NCBI GenBank assembly: GCA_041397645.1
Contig: JAWKWE010000006.1
Span: forward strand, 310,001-374,000
DNA: 64,000 bases
Reading direction: 5' to 3'
Origin: Hyphomicrobiaceae bacterium
GTDB taxonomy: Bacteria; Pseudomonadota; Alphaproteobacteria; Rhizobiales; Hyphomicrobiaceae
The notes under the pieces are model-generated. The model searched no databases and was not told where the DNA came from. It saw only the letters and a list, made by a program, of their open reading frames with translations. The translations under genes were made by a program, and so were the position numbers. The first letter of the stretch is position 1. Every line of letters begins with the position of its first letter. This document shows, piece after piece, positions 43,196 to 52,461 of this stretch.

Positions 43196-44524
43196 TCAGT
43201 CGTCGATGGGCGTTGGCCGCAGCACCATGTAAATAGCAAGGATCCCCGCCAGCAGCACTCCTGCGATTGCTGGCGCCTGCCAATGTCCGGTGGCCACCCG
43301 GAAGACAATTAAAATCGTGCAAATAATTGCGCCGACGATCGGCACGAAGAATGGAACCTCGAAGGCCCCCTGGGGCTCACCCGGGCGACGCTTCAATATG
43401 ATGAGAGCGCCGTTGACGATTGCAAAGACGAAGAGCAGGAGAAGAACGGCCGCCGACGCGAGTTCGGCAATTGATCCTAACAGCGCCAGTGGGATGAGAA
43501 CCGCGAGCAGAGCCACAATCGCGATGTGAGGTGTGTGCCGCTGGGCATGTACTTTTCCCAGGCTTGCCGGCAACAGACCCTGACGCGACATTCCATAAAT
43601 CAGTCGCGATGCCGTCACGTAATTGACGAGCGCTGTGTTAGCGACCGCAAACAACGTGATCGCGATGAGCACGCCCGAAGGAAACTGAGGTGCCGCGCGC
43701 TGCATGACCGCGCCGAGAGGCGCCGGTGCATCGGCAAGCTCCTGCCACGGCGTCACCGAGACGGAGGTAACAGCGACAGCAATATAGAGGACGGCAGCCA
43801 TCGCCGTGGCCGCGATCAGCGATACTGGGATCGTCACCTGCGGGTTCTTGCATTCTTCGGCAATATTGATCGTGTCTTCAAAGCCGATGAAAGCGAAGAA
43901 CGTCAGAACAGATCCGAGCATGACGAGATAGATCAAGCTGGAGTCGGCCTTTTCAGCGGGGATTTCGAATAGATCGACGCTTCCCCAGTACGACATGCCT
44001 GCTCCGATCACGATGAGCAATCCACTCGCTTCGACAATCGTGCAGACGATATTGGCCCACATCGATTCCTTTATTCCGCGAAATACGATGCCTGCCAGGA
44101 TGAGGATGAAGCCGAGTACCACGACCTCGCCAGGAAGCGCGGTGGCACCAAACAATGCGGCGACATTGGCAGAAAAGACCTTGGCCTGGGTTGCAACGGA
44201 ACTTAGGCCAGAGCAGACGAGCGCCATGCCAACCAAAAAGCTGAGCACCGGAATTCTAAAAGCTCGATGCGTGACGTAAGCGGCCCCGCCGGCGCGCGGA
44301 TAGCGGGAACCAAGTGAAGCGTAGGACAATGCGGTCATCAAAGCGGCGACGAGCGCAACCAGGAACGACAGCCAGACTGCATTGCCGACTAGACCCGCCG
44401 CCTTGCCAATCAGCCCATAGATCCCTGAACCCAACATCGAGCCCAGCGCATAGAAAGTCAGCTCGCCGATGCCGACCGATCTCTTTAGCTGCGGCTCAAT
44501 GCTCGTTTGGCTGCCCGCGGGCAT
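43196..44524 (-). CDS. APC-family amino acid permease
   Basis: The 442-residue protein has about twelve membrane helices and APC-superfamily motifs: the first helix with ALGSMLGSGIYGLIG (substrate-binding unwound G-S-G-I), then SRYPRAGGAAYVTHRAF, FFAFIGFEDTINIAEECKNP in helix 6, and SRLIYGMSRQGLLP. It probably imports amino acids or polyamines by proton symport. ATG 44524 is chosen because AAGGGAG stands 9 nt upstream; the frame is open to 44614. It lies 34 bp after an SDR gene on the same strand. Confidence 0.88.
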   Translation of the reverse strand: MPAGSQTSIEPQLKRSVGIGELTFYALGSMLGSGIYGLIGKAAGLVGNAVWLSFLVALVAALMTALSYASLGSRYPRAGGAAYVTHRAFRIPVLSFLVGMALVCSGLSSVATQAKVFSANVAALFGATALPGEVVVLGFILILAGIVFRGIKESMWANIVCTIVEASGLLIVIGAGMSYWGSVDLFEIPAEKADSSLIYLVMLGSVLTFFAFIGFEDTINIAEECKNPQVTIPVSLIAATAMAAVLYIAVAVTSVSVTPWQELADAPAPLGAVMQRAAPQFPSGVLIAITLFAVANTALVNYVTASRLIYGMSRQGLLPASLGKVHAQRHTPHIAIVALLAVLIPLALLGSIAELASAAVLLLLFVFAIVNGALIILKRRPGEPQGAFEVPFFVPIVGAIICTILIVFRVATGHWQAPAIAGVLLAGILAIYMVLRPTPIDD

Positions 44525-44558
44525 CGCACCCATCTCCCTTTTGCGCTTAAGCGGGCTG

Positions 44559-45383
44559 TCAAAGCCGCATCGACAGATAGTCGATTGCCCCGGGCGGTAA
44601 TATGCGCCGGCCAATTGCGGCGAGGTAGGTCGGCGTCGTCACGTAGTAACGTCGACGAGGACGCCGCGACTCCAGAGCATGTACAAGACGTTTGGAAACC
44701 GCTGCAGGCTCCAACTTGAACGTCTCTTTTCCGCCGGCTTCCATCGACTGCAAACGCGCGACGTACTTGTCGCGATGGGGAGAACCCTCGATATCGACGT
44801 TGGCTTTCAATCGTTCGAGGGCGTTTTCTACAAAGCGCGTGCGGATCGGCCCCGGCTCTATGATGGATACGTGGATGCCTGTGCCCACAAGCTCTCCCCG
44901 CATGGCATCCGCCAAGGCTTCGAGGGCAAACTTCGACGCGCAGTAGGCTCCACGATAAGGCACCGCAATCATGCCGAGGACCGAAGAGCACTGCACGATC
45001 CGTCCATGACCGTTTCGGCGCATGGCTGGAACAACGCGGCGGGTAAGATCGTGCGTGCCTATCAGATTGACTTCAATCTGCTCACGCAGAATGGCCGGCG
45101 TGATGTCCTCCACCGCGCCAGGCTGGCCGTAGGCTGCATTGTTAAAGATCGCATCGAGCTTGCCGCCGGAGAGATCGAGCGCCGTAACCGCACAGGTGGC
45201 GATCGATGTGGGATCGGCCAGTTCGAGAGGAATGGCCTCAAGACCTTCCTGTATGCGAAGATGATCGAGATCCTCCGGCCGTCGTGCTGTCGCAAGAACG
45301 CGCCACCCTCGCGCTTTCAACGTGCGAGCAGCATCGAGCCCGATACCGGACGAACATCCGGTGATGAGAACTGTCTTCTGCAT
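44559..45383 (-). CDS. Short-chain dehydrogenase/reductase
   Basis: The 274-residue classical SDR has the cofactor motif TGCSSGIG near residue 8, an arginine after the second strand (ATARRPEDL) that favours NADP, the NNAAYG motif, the catalytic serine in VQCSSVLG and the Y-x-x-x-K pair in YCASK. The substrate is unknown; close family members act on retinol- or steroid-like alcohols. It starts at ATG 45383, 17 bp after the preceding gene's stop, and appears to share a transcript with the permease downstream. Confidence 0.9.
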   Translation of the reverse strand: MQKTVLITGCSSGIGLDAARTLKARGWRVLATARRPEDLDHLRIQEGLEAIPLELADPTSIATCAVTALDLSGGKLDAIFNNAAYGQPGAVEDITPAILREQIEVNLIGTHDLTRRVVPAMRRNGHGRIVQCSSVLGMIAVPYRGAYCASKFALEALADAMRGELVGTGIHVSIIEPGPIRTRFVENALERLKANVDIEGSPHRDKYVARLQSMEAGGKETFKLEPAAVSKRLVHALESRRPRRRYYVTTPTYLAAIGRRILPPGAIDYLSMRL

Positions 45384-45399
45384 GAAGGCAATTATCCCC

Positions 45400-46341
45400 T
45401 CAAGTCCTGCTGGACTCGTGCCTTACCACAGTTTGTCCCATGTGCCCGTAATTGACACGGCCTGGGTGCAGGATTTCCGCCAAGATCTGCGCACTTTCCA
45501 CGAGCCGCGGACCTGGCCTATTGAAATACGCATTGCCGTCAGCCACGAAGAGTCGCCCCTCGCGAACCGCACGCAATCTCTGCCAGAGCGGATTTCGATC
45601 CAGAACGCCCATCTCCGACTGCGTGCGGGCGATGTCGTAGCCGCAAGGCGCCACCAGGATGACATCGGGGTCGGCTGCAACGACGTCTTCCAGCTTGATC
45701 CAAGGAGATTGCGCGCCATGCTCGCCGAACAGGTTGATACCGCCGGCGATTGAAATGAGTTCAGGCATCCAGTGCCCGCCCGACATAGGCGGATCGATCC
45801 ACTCGATGAACGCCAGGCGGGGCTTATCTTCGCCTGCTACACGCGCGGAAACGTCCGCAAACTGCGCTGCCATGTGCGCGTTGAGTTCAACACCTGCTTG
45901 CGGACGGCCCAGTGCCTCCGCGACACGTTCATTGTCGGCATAGATGTCCGCAAGGGTATGGGGGCGCAGAGAAACGACGTTAGCTTTGCATTCCGTCCAG
46001 CCTTCGACGGCGCGCTGCACGTCGGCGAGTGAGACGGCGCACACTTCGCATTGGTCCTGCGTGAGGATTACGTCTGGCGCGAGATCCTTGAGAGCATCCG
46101 CATTGACTTCGTACACGGCGAGACCATGCTCGACTAATGACTTCACTGCGGTGTCGATTTGACGTGACGAGCCCTCAACCTTGAACCTCGCCTTGGTCAG
46201 CGCAGGCAAGTCCATGATGCGCTCGGGCCAATCGCATTCGTGCGACCGCGCAATCTGTTGATCTCCCGCGCCAAGCGCGTGCACGATCTCCGTGGCACTG
46301 GCGATGAGAGATACGACCCGTGGCGTTGCGGTTGGCGTCAT
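45400..46341 (-). CDS. Cytoplasmic BtuF-like cobalamin-binding protein
   Basis: The 313-residue protein has the two-lobed periplasmic-binding-protein fold of the BtuF/FhuD group. It opens RVVSLIASATEIVHALGAG and contains RSHECDWPERI, LAPDVILTQDQCEVCAVS and the C-terminal lobe with DPDVILVAPCGYD and GNAYFNRPGPRLVES. It has no signal peptide, as in the soluble cobalamin-binding proteins common in Proteobacteria, so it probably acts in the cytoplasm or in an unusual route. A B12-dependent mutase gene lies 9 kb away. Binding of B12 is inferred from family membership. Confidence 0.75.
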   Translation of the reverse strand: MTPTATPRVVSLIASATEIVHALGAGDQQIARSHECDWPERIMDLPALTKARFKVEGSSRQIDTAVKSLVEHGLAVYEVNADALKDLAPDVILTQDQCEVCAVSLADVQRAVEGWTECKANVVSLRPHTLADIYADNERVAEALGRPQAGVELNAHMAAQFADVSARVAGEDKPRLAFIEWIDPPMSGGHWMPELISIAGGINLFGEHGAQSPWIKLEDVVAADPDVILVAPCGYDIARTQSEMGVLDRNPLWQRLRAVREGRLFVADGNAYFNRPGPRLVESAQILAEILHPGRVNYGHMGQTVVRHESSRT

Positions 46342-46344
46342 TGA

Positions 46345-46695
46345 TCAAGCCTTCTTGTTCGTTGTTCGCCGCCGCTTCGACGGTGATTTTTGAGTTGCCT
46401 GGGACCAGGCAGCCCGCAGAGCATTTTCGAGCACGCCTTTGTAAACCTTAGAAAGCGTCACCGTGGTCCATCCCTGCCTGCCCCATCCGCCAGAAGCCGG
46501 CGCAAACGCTTCAGGATGCATCTCGACGCGCAAACTCTGCTCGTCAGGTTCGAGCTTGAGATTTGCAGTTTTGCCGTCGGCGGCGAGCGTCGCATAGATC
46601 CGCAAAACGCGAAACGCCGCACGATCAAAGTGCGGCGTTTGCGTTGTACCTTCCATGCCTAGAGCGAGGTCGCGGAACTGGCGTTGAGATACCAT
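46345..46695 (-). CDS. MmcQ/YjbR-family protein
   Basis: The 116-residue protein shows the CyaY-like fold signature of the MmcQ/YjbR family: a Q-x-x-F-R-x-L-A-L opening, TPHFDRAAFRVLRIYATLA, KLEPDEQSLRVEMHPEAF, GWGRQGWTTVTL and a C-terminal helix ending in a lysine/arginine-rich tail. The family is small and often annotated as DNA-binding, but its role is not settled. ATG 46695 is preferred over GTG 46704. The stop lies 3 bp before the start of the downstream cobalamin-binding gene. Confidence 0.8.
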   Translation of the reverse strand: MVSQRQFRDLALGMEGTTQTPHFDRAAFRVLRIYATLAADGKTANLKLEPDEQSLRVEMHPEAFAPASGGWGRQGWTTVTLSKVYKGVLENALRAAWSQATQKSPSKRRRTTNKKA

Positions 46696-46719
46696 CAAGT
46701 CCACCGGCTGGCGCGTGGC

Positions 46720-47298
46720 TTACTTCTGGATGCCTTCCACGTCGAGAAACAGCTCAACTTCTTTCGAGGCCGGACCTAACTGCTTCTTGAAGCCAAAGTC
46801 CGCAATAGTGAGCTTCGTGCTGCCCGTGAAGCCCATGCGCTGTCCGCCCCACGGATCAGGACCGCCACCCATGCGCTCCATATCAAGAACGACTTCTTTG
46901 GTAACGCCGTGCAGCGTGAAGTTACCTTTGATCTTAGCCTTGTTCTCACCGTCAGCAGTGACCTCGGTGCTGACGAACGTCGCCTTCGGATAGGTCTCGG
47001 AGTCGAGGTAGTCGGGCCCCCGCAGATGCTTGTCCCGCTCGGCGTGATTTGTGGAGATGCTGGTGGTGTCGATCTCCACGCTTACTTTGGAGGCCGCCAC
47101 GTTGGCTGGGTCGTAGGAAAACGTTCCATCAAACTTGTCAAACCGACCCGTCAGCCAGCTATAGCCCAAGTGCTTGACGCGGAATCCGATTGAGGCGTGC
47201 TGCCCTTTAATATCGAAAACATAGTCGGCGGCGCTAGCCGGAAGGGCGGCGGCGGCAATCGCGGCGACGACCCCGGCGAGCAACGTCAGGCGCTTCAT
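46720..47298 (-). CDS. YceI-family periplasmic lipid-binding protein
   Basis: The 192-residue protein starts with a clear signal peptide (MKRLTLLAGVVAAIAAAALP, cleavage after ASA). The lipocalin-like YceI barrel follows: YVFDIKGQHASIGFRVKHLG, TGRFDKFDGTFSYDP, HAERDKHLRGPDYLD, FTLHGVTKEVVLD. Such proteins bind isoprenoid quinones or similar lipids in the periplasm. GGAGG precedes ATG 47298. It follows a cytochrome b561 gene by 13 bp, a common pairing that suggests a shared role in redox or stress at the membrane. Confidence 0.93.
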   Translation of the reverse strand: MKRLTLLAGVVAAIAAAALPASAADYVFDIKGQHASIGFRVKHLGYSWLTGRFDKFDGTFSYDPANVAASKVSVEIDTTSISTNHAERDKHLRGPDYLDSETYPKATFVSTEVTADGENKAKIKGNFTLHGVTKEVVLDMERMGGGPDPWGGQRMGFTGSTKLTIADFGFKKQLGPASKEVELFLDVEGIQK

Positions 47299-47311
47299 AG
47301 TGAACCTCCAA

Positions 47312-47875
47312 TCAGGAATTTTTCTCATCTTTTGGCGGACCAGAGATCATCCGCTTGAGTATGTCGCTGCGATCCCAGAAATGATGTTTCAGAGATGCGG
47401 CCGCGTGGATCAGAGCCAGTCCTATCACCGAATAGGCCAAAATCTTATGTAGATAACCAGCCTGATCCGACAAGCCCTTCTCTGTGACGACCGACGGTAT
47501 GGAGAACAGGCCGAATACGTCAATAGCACGCCCGTCGGAGGACGAGATCAAATAGCCGCTAACGACTATGATCAGGATGAGCGGATAGAACGCCCAGTGC
47601 ACAACTTTAGCAGCATATTGCTCCATGGGCGAAAGCTCACCGTCGTCCGGCTTGGGGTTGGTCAGGCGCCAAAAGAAGCGGAACACGAGCGCGAGACCGA
47701 CGACGGCGCCGATGCTGCGATGTAGGTCCGGCGCGCTGTTATAGTAGGGGCTATAATATTCAAGCCTCATCATCCAGTAACCAAGCCCAAACATGAAGAA
47801 GATAGCCAGGGCCATGAGCCAGTGAAGCCATCGCGTCACCAGTCCATAGCCCTTTTCGCTGTCGCGGAATTTCAC
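47312..47875 (-). CDS. Cytochrome b561
   Basis: The 187-residue protein has four membrane helices with haem-ligand histidines in TRWLHWLMAL (helix 1), APDLHRSIGAVV (helix 2), AGYLHKILAYSVI (helix 3) and GLALIHAAASLKHHF (helix 4). This is the bacterial b561 (CybB) pattern. It moves electrons from membrane quinol to an acceptor on the outer side of the inner membrane. It stands directly upstream of the yceI-like gene and is probably in one transcript with it. Confidence 0.92.
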   Translation of the reverse strand: MKFRDSEKGYGLVTRWLHWLMALAIFFMFGLGYWMMRLEYYSPYYNSAPDLHRSIGAVVGLALVFRFFWRLTNPKPDDGELSPMEQYAAKVVHWAFYPLILIIVVSGYLISSSDGRAIDVFGLFSIPSVVTEKGLSDQAGYLHKILAYSVIGLALIHAAASLKHHFWDRSDILKRMISGPPKDEKNS

Positions 47876-47923
47876 GCGCTCATCCTCACCGCAGTTTAAA
47901 TTTGCGGCGAGACCTTACGCGGC

Positions 47924-49603
47924 TCAATTGGCTCCTTCAAGAAGGCGACGCGCGATAACTTGCGCTTGAATCTCAGCAGCCCCTTCGAAGATGTTTAAGA
48001 TGCGCGCATCACACAGCACGCGAGAGATCGGATACTCGAGCGCGAAGCCATTGCCGCCGTGGATCTGGAGCGCGTTGTCTGCGTTCGCCCAAGCAACGCG
48101 AGCGCCAAGAAGCTTGGCCATGCCAGCCTCAAGATCGCAACGATGCCCCTGATCTTTCTCGCGTGCGGCAAAGTAAGTGAGCTGCCGTGCAATCATGGTT
48201 TCAACGGCCATCATCACGACTTTGTTACGCACGCGCGGGAACTCATAGATCGGCTTTCCGAACTGAATGCGCTCCAATCCATACTTAAGTCCAAGGTCCA
48301 TGGCGCACTGGGCAACACCAACCGCACGGGCCGCTGTTTGAATTCGCGCACCTTCGAACGTCGCCATCAGGGCCTTGAAGCCCTGGCCTTCCTTGCCGCC
48401 AAGTAGATTTTCAGCCGGCACTTCGAAACCGTCGAAGGAGATGTCGTACTCCTTCATGCCGCGATAACCGAGCACTTCGATTTCACCGCCCGTCATGCCT
48501 TTGGCCGGGAACGGATCCTCGTCGCTGCCGCGCGGCTTCTCGGCCAGGAACATCGATAATCCCTTGTAGCCTGACTCGTCGGGATTGGTGCGCGCAAGAA
48601 CCGTCATGACATCTGCGCGCACAGGATGCGTGATCCAGGTCTTCTGTCCGGTAATCTTGTAGACGTCGCCTTCCTTGACTGCGCGCGTCTTCAGCGAGGC
48701 AAGGTCGGAACCTGTGTTCGGCTCGGTGAAAACGGCGGTCGGCAACATTTCACCGCTAGCAATCTTAGGCAGGTACTTGCTCTTCTGCTCTTCGGTACCG
48801 TTGTGCACGATCAGCTCGCCAGCGATTTCCGCACGGGTGCCGAGCGATCCAACACCGATATAGCCGCGTGACAATTCCTCGGACGCCACGCACATCGCTT
48901 CCTTGCCAAGCCCCGAACCGCCATACTCCTCCGGCAGAGCTAGACCGAACACCCCGATCTCAGCCAGCTTCTGAATGACTTCAAGCGGGATGTAGACGTT
49001 CTCCAAATGCCACTCGTGGGCATGCGGATAGACCTCATCCAGACAGAAGCGGCGCATCGTGTTCTGGATTTCGGCATGAAGCTCATCTAGTCCCGTGTCA
49101 CCGAAGGTCATCGCCTCTGGCTGCGCAGAGATAAACGCGCCAAGCTTCGCCTTGACGGCTTCGGAGCTGCCTTCTTCGACGAGATCGGCAACCGAATCTT
49201 CGAACTTGCGCACATCGGCTTTTGCAACACCCAGCGCGTCGGTACGAATGATCTCGACTTGGCTCATGGGAATGCCGCCCGCAATTTGCGCGCAATACTC
49301 CGCAAACGCAGCGATGAGCAGGAGGTGCTCGAACTCACCAAAGCGCGATTCAGCGTTGAGGCGTTCGCCCCAATGGTACATCTGGCGCAAGCCCTCGACC
49401 GTGGTCGCGAGCCAAGCAAGGCCATGTGCACAATGCTGCGCCTGATCGACACCGCCGGCTTCTTGGATCTTGATGCGCGCACCCGCTTTGGCCGCCAGCA
49501 GAATTTTATCGGCTTCCGCGACCGCCTCACCACATCGCTCAATGAGCCGCGCGGGGCCCGCCGCAAGGATCGAAGTACCTGACTTGAGCTGTGCGACGGA
49601 CAT
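47924..49603 (-). CDS. mcd: (2S)-methylsuccinyl-CoA dehydrogenase
   Basis: The 559-residue flavoprotein has an N-terminal extension of about 150 residues that ordinary acyl-CoA dehydrogenases lack, as in Mcd of the ethylmalonyl-CoA pathway. The dehydrogenase core shows FGLALPEEYGGSGLGKEAMC, TEPNTGSDLASLKTRAV, GQKTWITHPVRADVM, and the C-terminal LQIHGGNGFALEYPISRVL with ILNIFEGAAEIQAQVIARRL. It oxidises methylsuccinyl-CoA to mesaconyl-CoA with FAD. ATG 49603 with AAGGGAGA 6-7 nt upstream is chosen. ccr and ecm lie within 8 kb, which supports the specific call over a generic dehydrogenase. Confidence 0.9.
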   Translation of the reverse strand: MSVAQLKSGTSILAAGPARLIERCGEAVAEADKILLAAKAGARIKIQEAGGVDQAQHCAHGLAWLATTVEGLRQMYHWGERLNAESRFGEFEHLLLIAAFAEYCAQIAGGIPMSQVEIIRTDALGVAKADVRKFEDSVADLVEEGSSEAVKAKLGAFISAQPEAMTFGDTGLDELHAEIQNTMRRFCLDEVYPHAHEWHLENVYIPLEVIQKLAEIGVFGLALPEEYGGSGLGKEAMCVASEELSRGYIGVGSLGTRAEIAGELIVHNGTEEQKSKYLPKIASGEMLPTAVFTEPNTGSDLASLKTRAVKEGDVYKITGQKTWITHPVRADVMTVLARTNPDESGYKGLSMFLAEKPRGSDEDPFPAKGMTGGEIEVLGYRGMKEYDISFDGFEVPAENLLGGKEGQGFKALMATFEGARIQTAARAVGVAQCAMDLGLKYGLERIQFGKPIYEFPRVRNKVVMMAVETMIARQLTYFAAREKDQGHRCDLEAGMAKLLGARVAWANADNALQIHGGNGFALEYPISRVLCDARILNIFEGAAEIQAQVIARRLLEGAN

Positions 49604-49802
49604 AAGCTTCTCCCTTCGAGACCAATAGAAAACCACCCCGGCGGGCGTTCCCGGCCGGGGAGGATTAAATTTAGTCGAGTAGAATAGTCGGAATACCCTA
49701 CTGCGCAACCGCAACATCACGCGACGTAACGGCGCAAATCCGCCATTTCCCAGTGGCTTAACAGCAAAACGCTGACCTTCGAACGGGGCGATCGTCCAGA
49801 GA

Positions 49803-52208
49803 CTATTGGCCGGTCAGCGCCTTTAGAAACCGTCCCATGGTCACGACCGGCTTGCCCTGCTCGTTAGCAGTAGCCGCTTCGGGATCCGCGGCTTGCGATG
49901 GCGGAACTGCTTGCGGCCCGGCCTGAGGTGGGACGGGTGGCTTTGCTGTGAGGGCTGCTGCAGCCTTCGCTGCTGCCTCGGCAGCGGCCCGGCGCGCAGA
50001 TTCGGCAGCCTGGGCGGCAGCATTCGCCAAGCCCGCGGGCGCCTGAATGCCCTGGCCCTGTCCGCCAAGATTGAGCCGGCCGCCGCTACTGGATGGCACA
50101 GAGCGCGACACACCGGGAGCGGGTGTGCGCCGGATCTCGACTCGCGCCTCCTCGACCTCGCTGTGATAGGCCGCGTAGCTGCGACCATCGAATTTCTCGT
50201 CGCTGGGGCGGCGGGGGTTGCGCAGATGCACGTCGGTGCCGCCTGGAACGCGCAAGATTGCATTCGCCATGGCTTCTTCTGCCCGGCGGATCGTTACGCG
50301 AGCTTCAGCGTTCGACTGTCTGGCAGTTTGCCTATCGTCGATTTGTACGGATTTACTCTCATCCTGCGGGCCGGCCGATTGCGCGACAGGCGTGACTGGC
50401 GCAGCGGGCAAGGACGGCGGCAACGGTGGCGGTGGCGCTGCCGGAGCCCGCGCAGCGGCGGCTGCGAGAAGACCAGCTTCTGATAACGGAACTGGCTGAG
50501 ATGCGGGCATCTTCTGCGGCATCGGCGGCGGAACTGGTAGAAGCGGTTGAGCCGCAATCTCGTGCGCCCCTTCCCTTGGGGGATGCTCTGCGTTCTCGCG
50601 GGCAAAGCCTTCTGGAGCCAAGGGCGGCGTGACTACGCCCAGCTCGGCTTTGGCTGGCGGTTCCACCGGACCGGAAGCGGGAAGTGGCGGCGCTTTGCCC
50701 GCCGGCTTCAGAGGGAGAGGCGGTAAGCTGGCTTCGAGAATGTCGCCAGCGCTTTTCTCATAGTCTGTTTCTTCATCTGCTGGCGTGACCGCTTCACTTG
50801 AACCGGCAGCGTTACCGTCAAGAGCGCTACTTTCGGCCTCGACTTGAAGCGCGACCCCATCGTGCTGTTTGCTTTCATCGACCTCACCGTCAAGCTGCTC
50901 ATCTCCCGCGGTTGCTCCTCCAGCGAGAGCGTCTTGCAGGACCGTATCGGACGAAGGCAGTCGTGACGAATGGTACTTCGAAGCGGCCTTGGGCTTGGGC
51001 GGCAACAATCCGTCCGCTGTCTCACCAGCGTGGGGAGGAGCGTGCGTCGATCCAGCATAGAAACCGGCCGGTAGAGGCATCGCTGGCTTCAAGTTCGCCG
51101 TATCAATCTCCGGCGCGGCAACCATCGCTTCTGGCTCAGGTTGCTCATCGGCTACCTCAGAGGGCGACTGGATTGTGTCGTACGCTACATCCGGCAATTC
51201 AAATGGCGTTGCGTAGGCACCGGCGGCCAGCGGCATAGCTGGCACCAACGACGAATAATCCGGTTCGGGTTTCTGAGGAGGCGCCTCATCGATCTCAAGT
51301 TCGGCCAAAACGGGTCGAGCCGTCGAAGAGGTCTCTTGTTCCTGCTCCTCCTCCAAGACGGACGCAGCAAGTCCGTCTTCTATTTCCTCCTCTTCCTCGA
51401 TGGCGGGCGGAGCCTCGGAGAGTTGCTGTTCGCCGTCGCTATCGGAGGCCTGGGTCTCGGTCGCCTCCGGCTCAGTCTCTATCTCGACAGCGGCCGAAGC
51501 AGGCAAGGTGTCCACCACCTCGACCACAGCTTCTTGTAACTTTGTCGCGTCATCGGAATGACCGGCGGGTTTCGACTTGGTCTCGTCACTAAATCGCGCA
51601 CTGGGTTTCTCGCGAGTCCTGCTTTCAACGGCTTCGGCACGCGGCGGCGCGGGTTGAGGTTCGGGCGGGCGCGTGATTGGCGAACTAGCGCTCTTCTTTG
51701 GCGCAATCTTTTGGCGAGCCGCCAGCACAGCAGCCTGCTCAATCCACTTCTGATCGACGATTGCATCTTCCAAGCCCAGCGTGCGGGCGAAGTAATCGAC
51801 GTCGGCCTCCTCCCAGACTGCAATCTGACTGTACGACGTAATGTTGAGCGCGTTCAGCCGTCGCTCGAGGCGGGCGTCGATACCGCGAATTCTGGTGAGG
51901 TCATCGTCTTCCGGTTCGGGGGATGGCGAAGACTCGTCGCCACCCGCAGCGGCGCGTGTCCGCTGGGTCACGCGCTCAAGTTCTTTCAGGAGTGTCTGAC
52001 GGCGAAGGAACAGCGGGTTGGTGGCAAGCTTGTCCAGCAACAGCGTCTTCAAGCTGGAGGACGCCACATTGGCCGGCAGTTCGCCTTTGCGTTCACGAGC
52101 CTCCAATTGCGCGAGCGCACGCCAATCCTCGTAATGGACGAGGAGGTCTTCAATGGCCGCAATTTCTGCGTCGAGAAGCTCAGGTGCGATCACACTGTCG
52201 ACAGTCAT
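49803..52208 (-). CDS. Large, mostly disordered protein with a helix-hairpin-helix domain
   Basis: The 801-residue protein has a helical N-terminal 90 residues and then a helix-hairpin-helix module (DLTRIRGIDARLERRLNALN, ITSYSQIAVWEEADVDYFAR, about 105-165), of the kind found at the end of several alphaproteobacterial proteins. About 500 residues rich in Pro, Ala, Glu and Ser follow, with repeated short motifs such as SLVPAMPLAAGAYATP and NLKPAMPLPAGFYAGS. The last 150 residues contain an alanine-rich helix (AANAAAQAAESARRAAAEAA type). I know no function. It may be a scaffold or DNA-associated protein. It lies upstream of mcd on the same strand, about 200 bp apart. Confidence 0.75.
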   Translation of the reverse strand: MTVDSVIAPELLDAEIAAIEDLLVHYEDWRALAQLEARERKGELPANVASSSLKTLLLDKLATNPLFLRRQTLLKELERVTQRTRAAAGGDESSPSPEPEDDDLTRIRGIDARLERRLNALNITSYSQIAVWEEADVDYFARTLGLEDAIVDQKWIEQAAVLAARQKIAPKKSASSPITRPPEPQPAPPRAEAVESRTREKPSARFSDETKSKPAGHSDDATKLQEAVVEVVDTLPASAAVEIETEPEATETQASDSDGEQQLSEAPPAIEEEEEIEDGLAASVLEEEQEQETSSTARPVLAELEIDEAPPQKPEPDYSSLVPAMPLAAGAYATPFELPDVAYDTIQSPSEVADEQPEPEAMVAAPEIDTANLKPAMPLPAGFYAGSTHAPPHAGETADGLLPPKPKAASKYHSSRLPSSDTVLQDALAGGATAGDEQLDGEVDESKQHDGVALQVEAESSALDGNAAGSSEAVTPADEETDYEKSAGDILEASLPPLPLKPAGKAPPLPASGPVEPPAKAELGVVTPPLAPEGFARENAEHPPREGAHEIAAQPLLPVPPPMPQKMPASQPVPLSEAGLLAAAAARAPAAPPPPLPPSLPAAPVTPVAQSAGPQDESKSVQIDDRQTARQSNAEARVTIRRAEEAMANAILRVPGGTDVHLRNPRRPSDEKFDGRSYAAYHSEVEEARVEIRRTPAPGVSRSVPSSSGGRLNLGGQGQGIQAPAGLANAAAQAAESARRAAAEAAAKAAAALTAKPPVPPQAGPQAVPPSQAADPEAATANEQGKPVVTMGRFLKALTGQ

Positions 52209-52461
52209 TTACCGAGGCCTACATCAGGGATCGTCGCACGCGACGCAACTGCGCCTGGCGCCAGCCAAATGTAGAAGGCAGCCCCCTCTGCGTCCATCGG
52301 CACCCTGGCACATCGCTTCCTTAGCCACCAAACGACGGCCAACGTGTGACAGAAATGCCAAATCTGCCATCCCCAGGTCAGGTAGACCTTAAAGAGCCGA
52401 CTCGTTAGGGTGCCGGCAAAAAATCGCCCATTGGGTGGCTTGGGAGAGGCGAAAATTGAGA

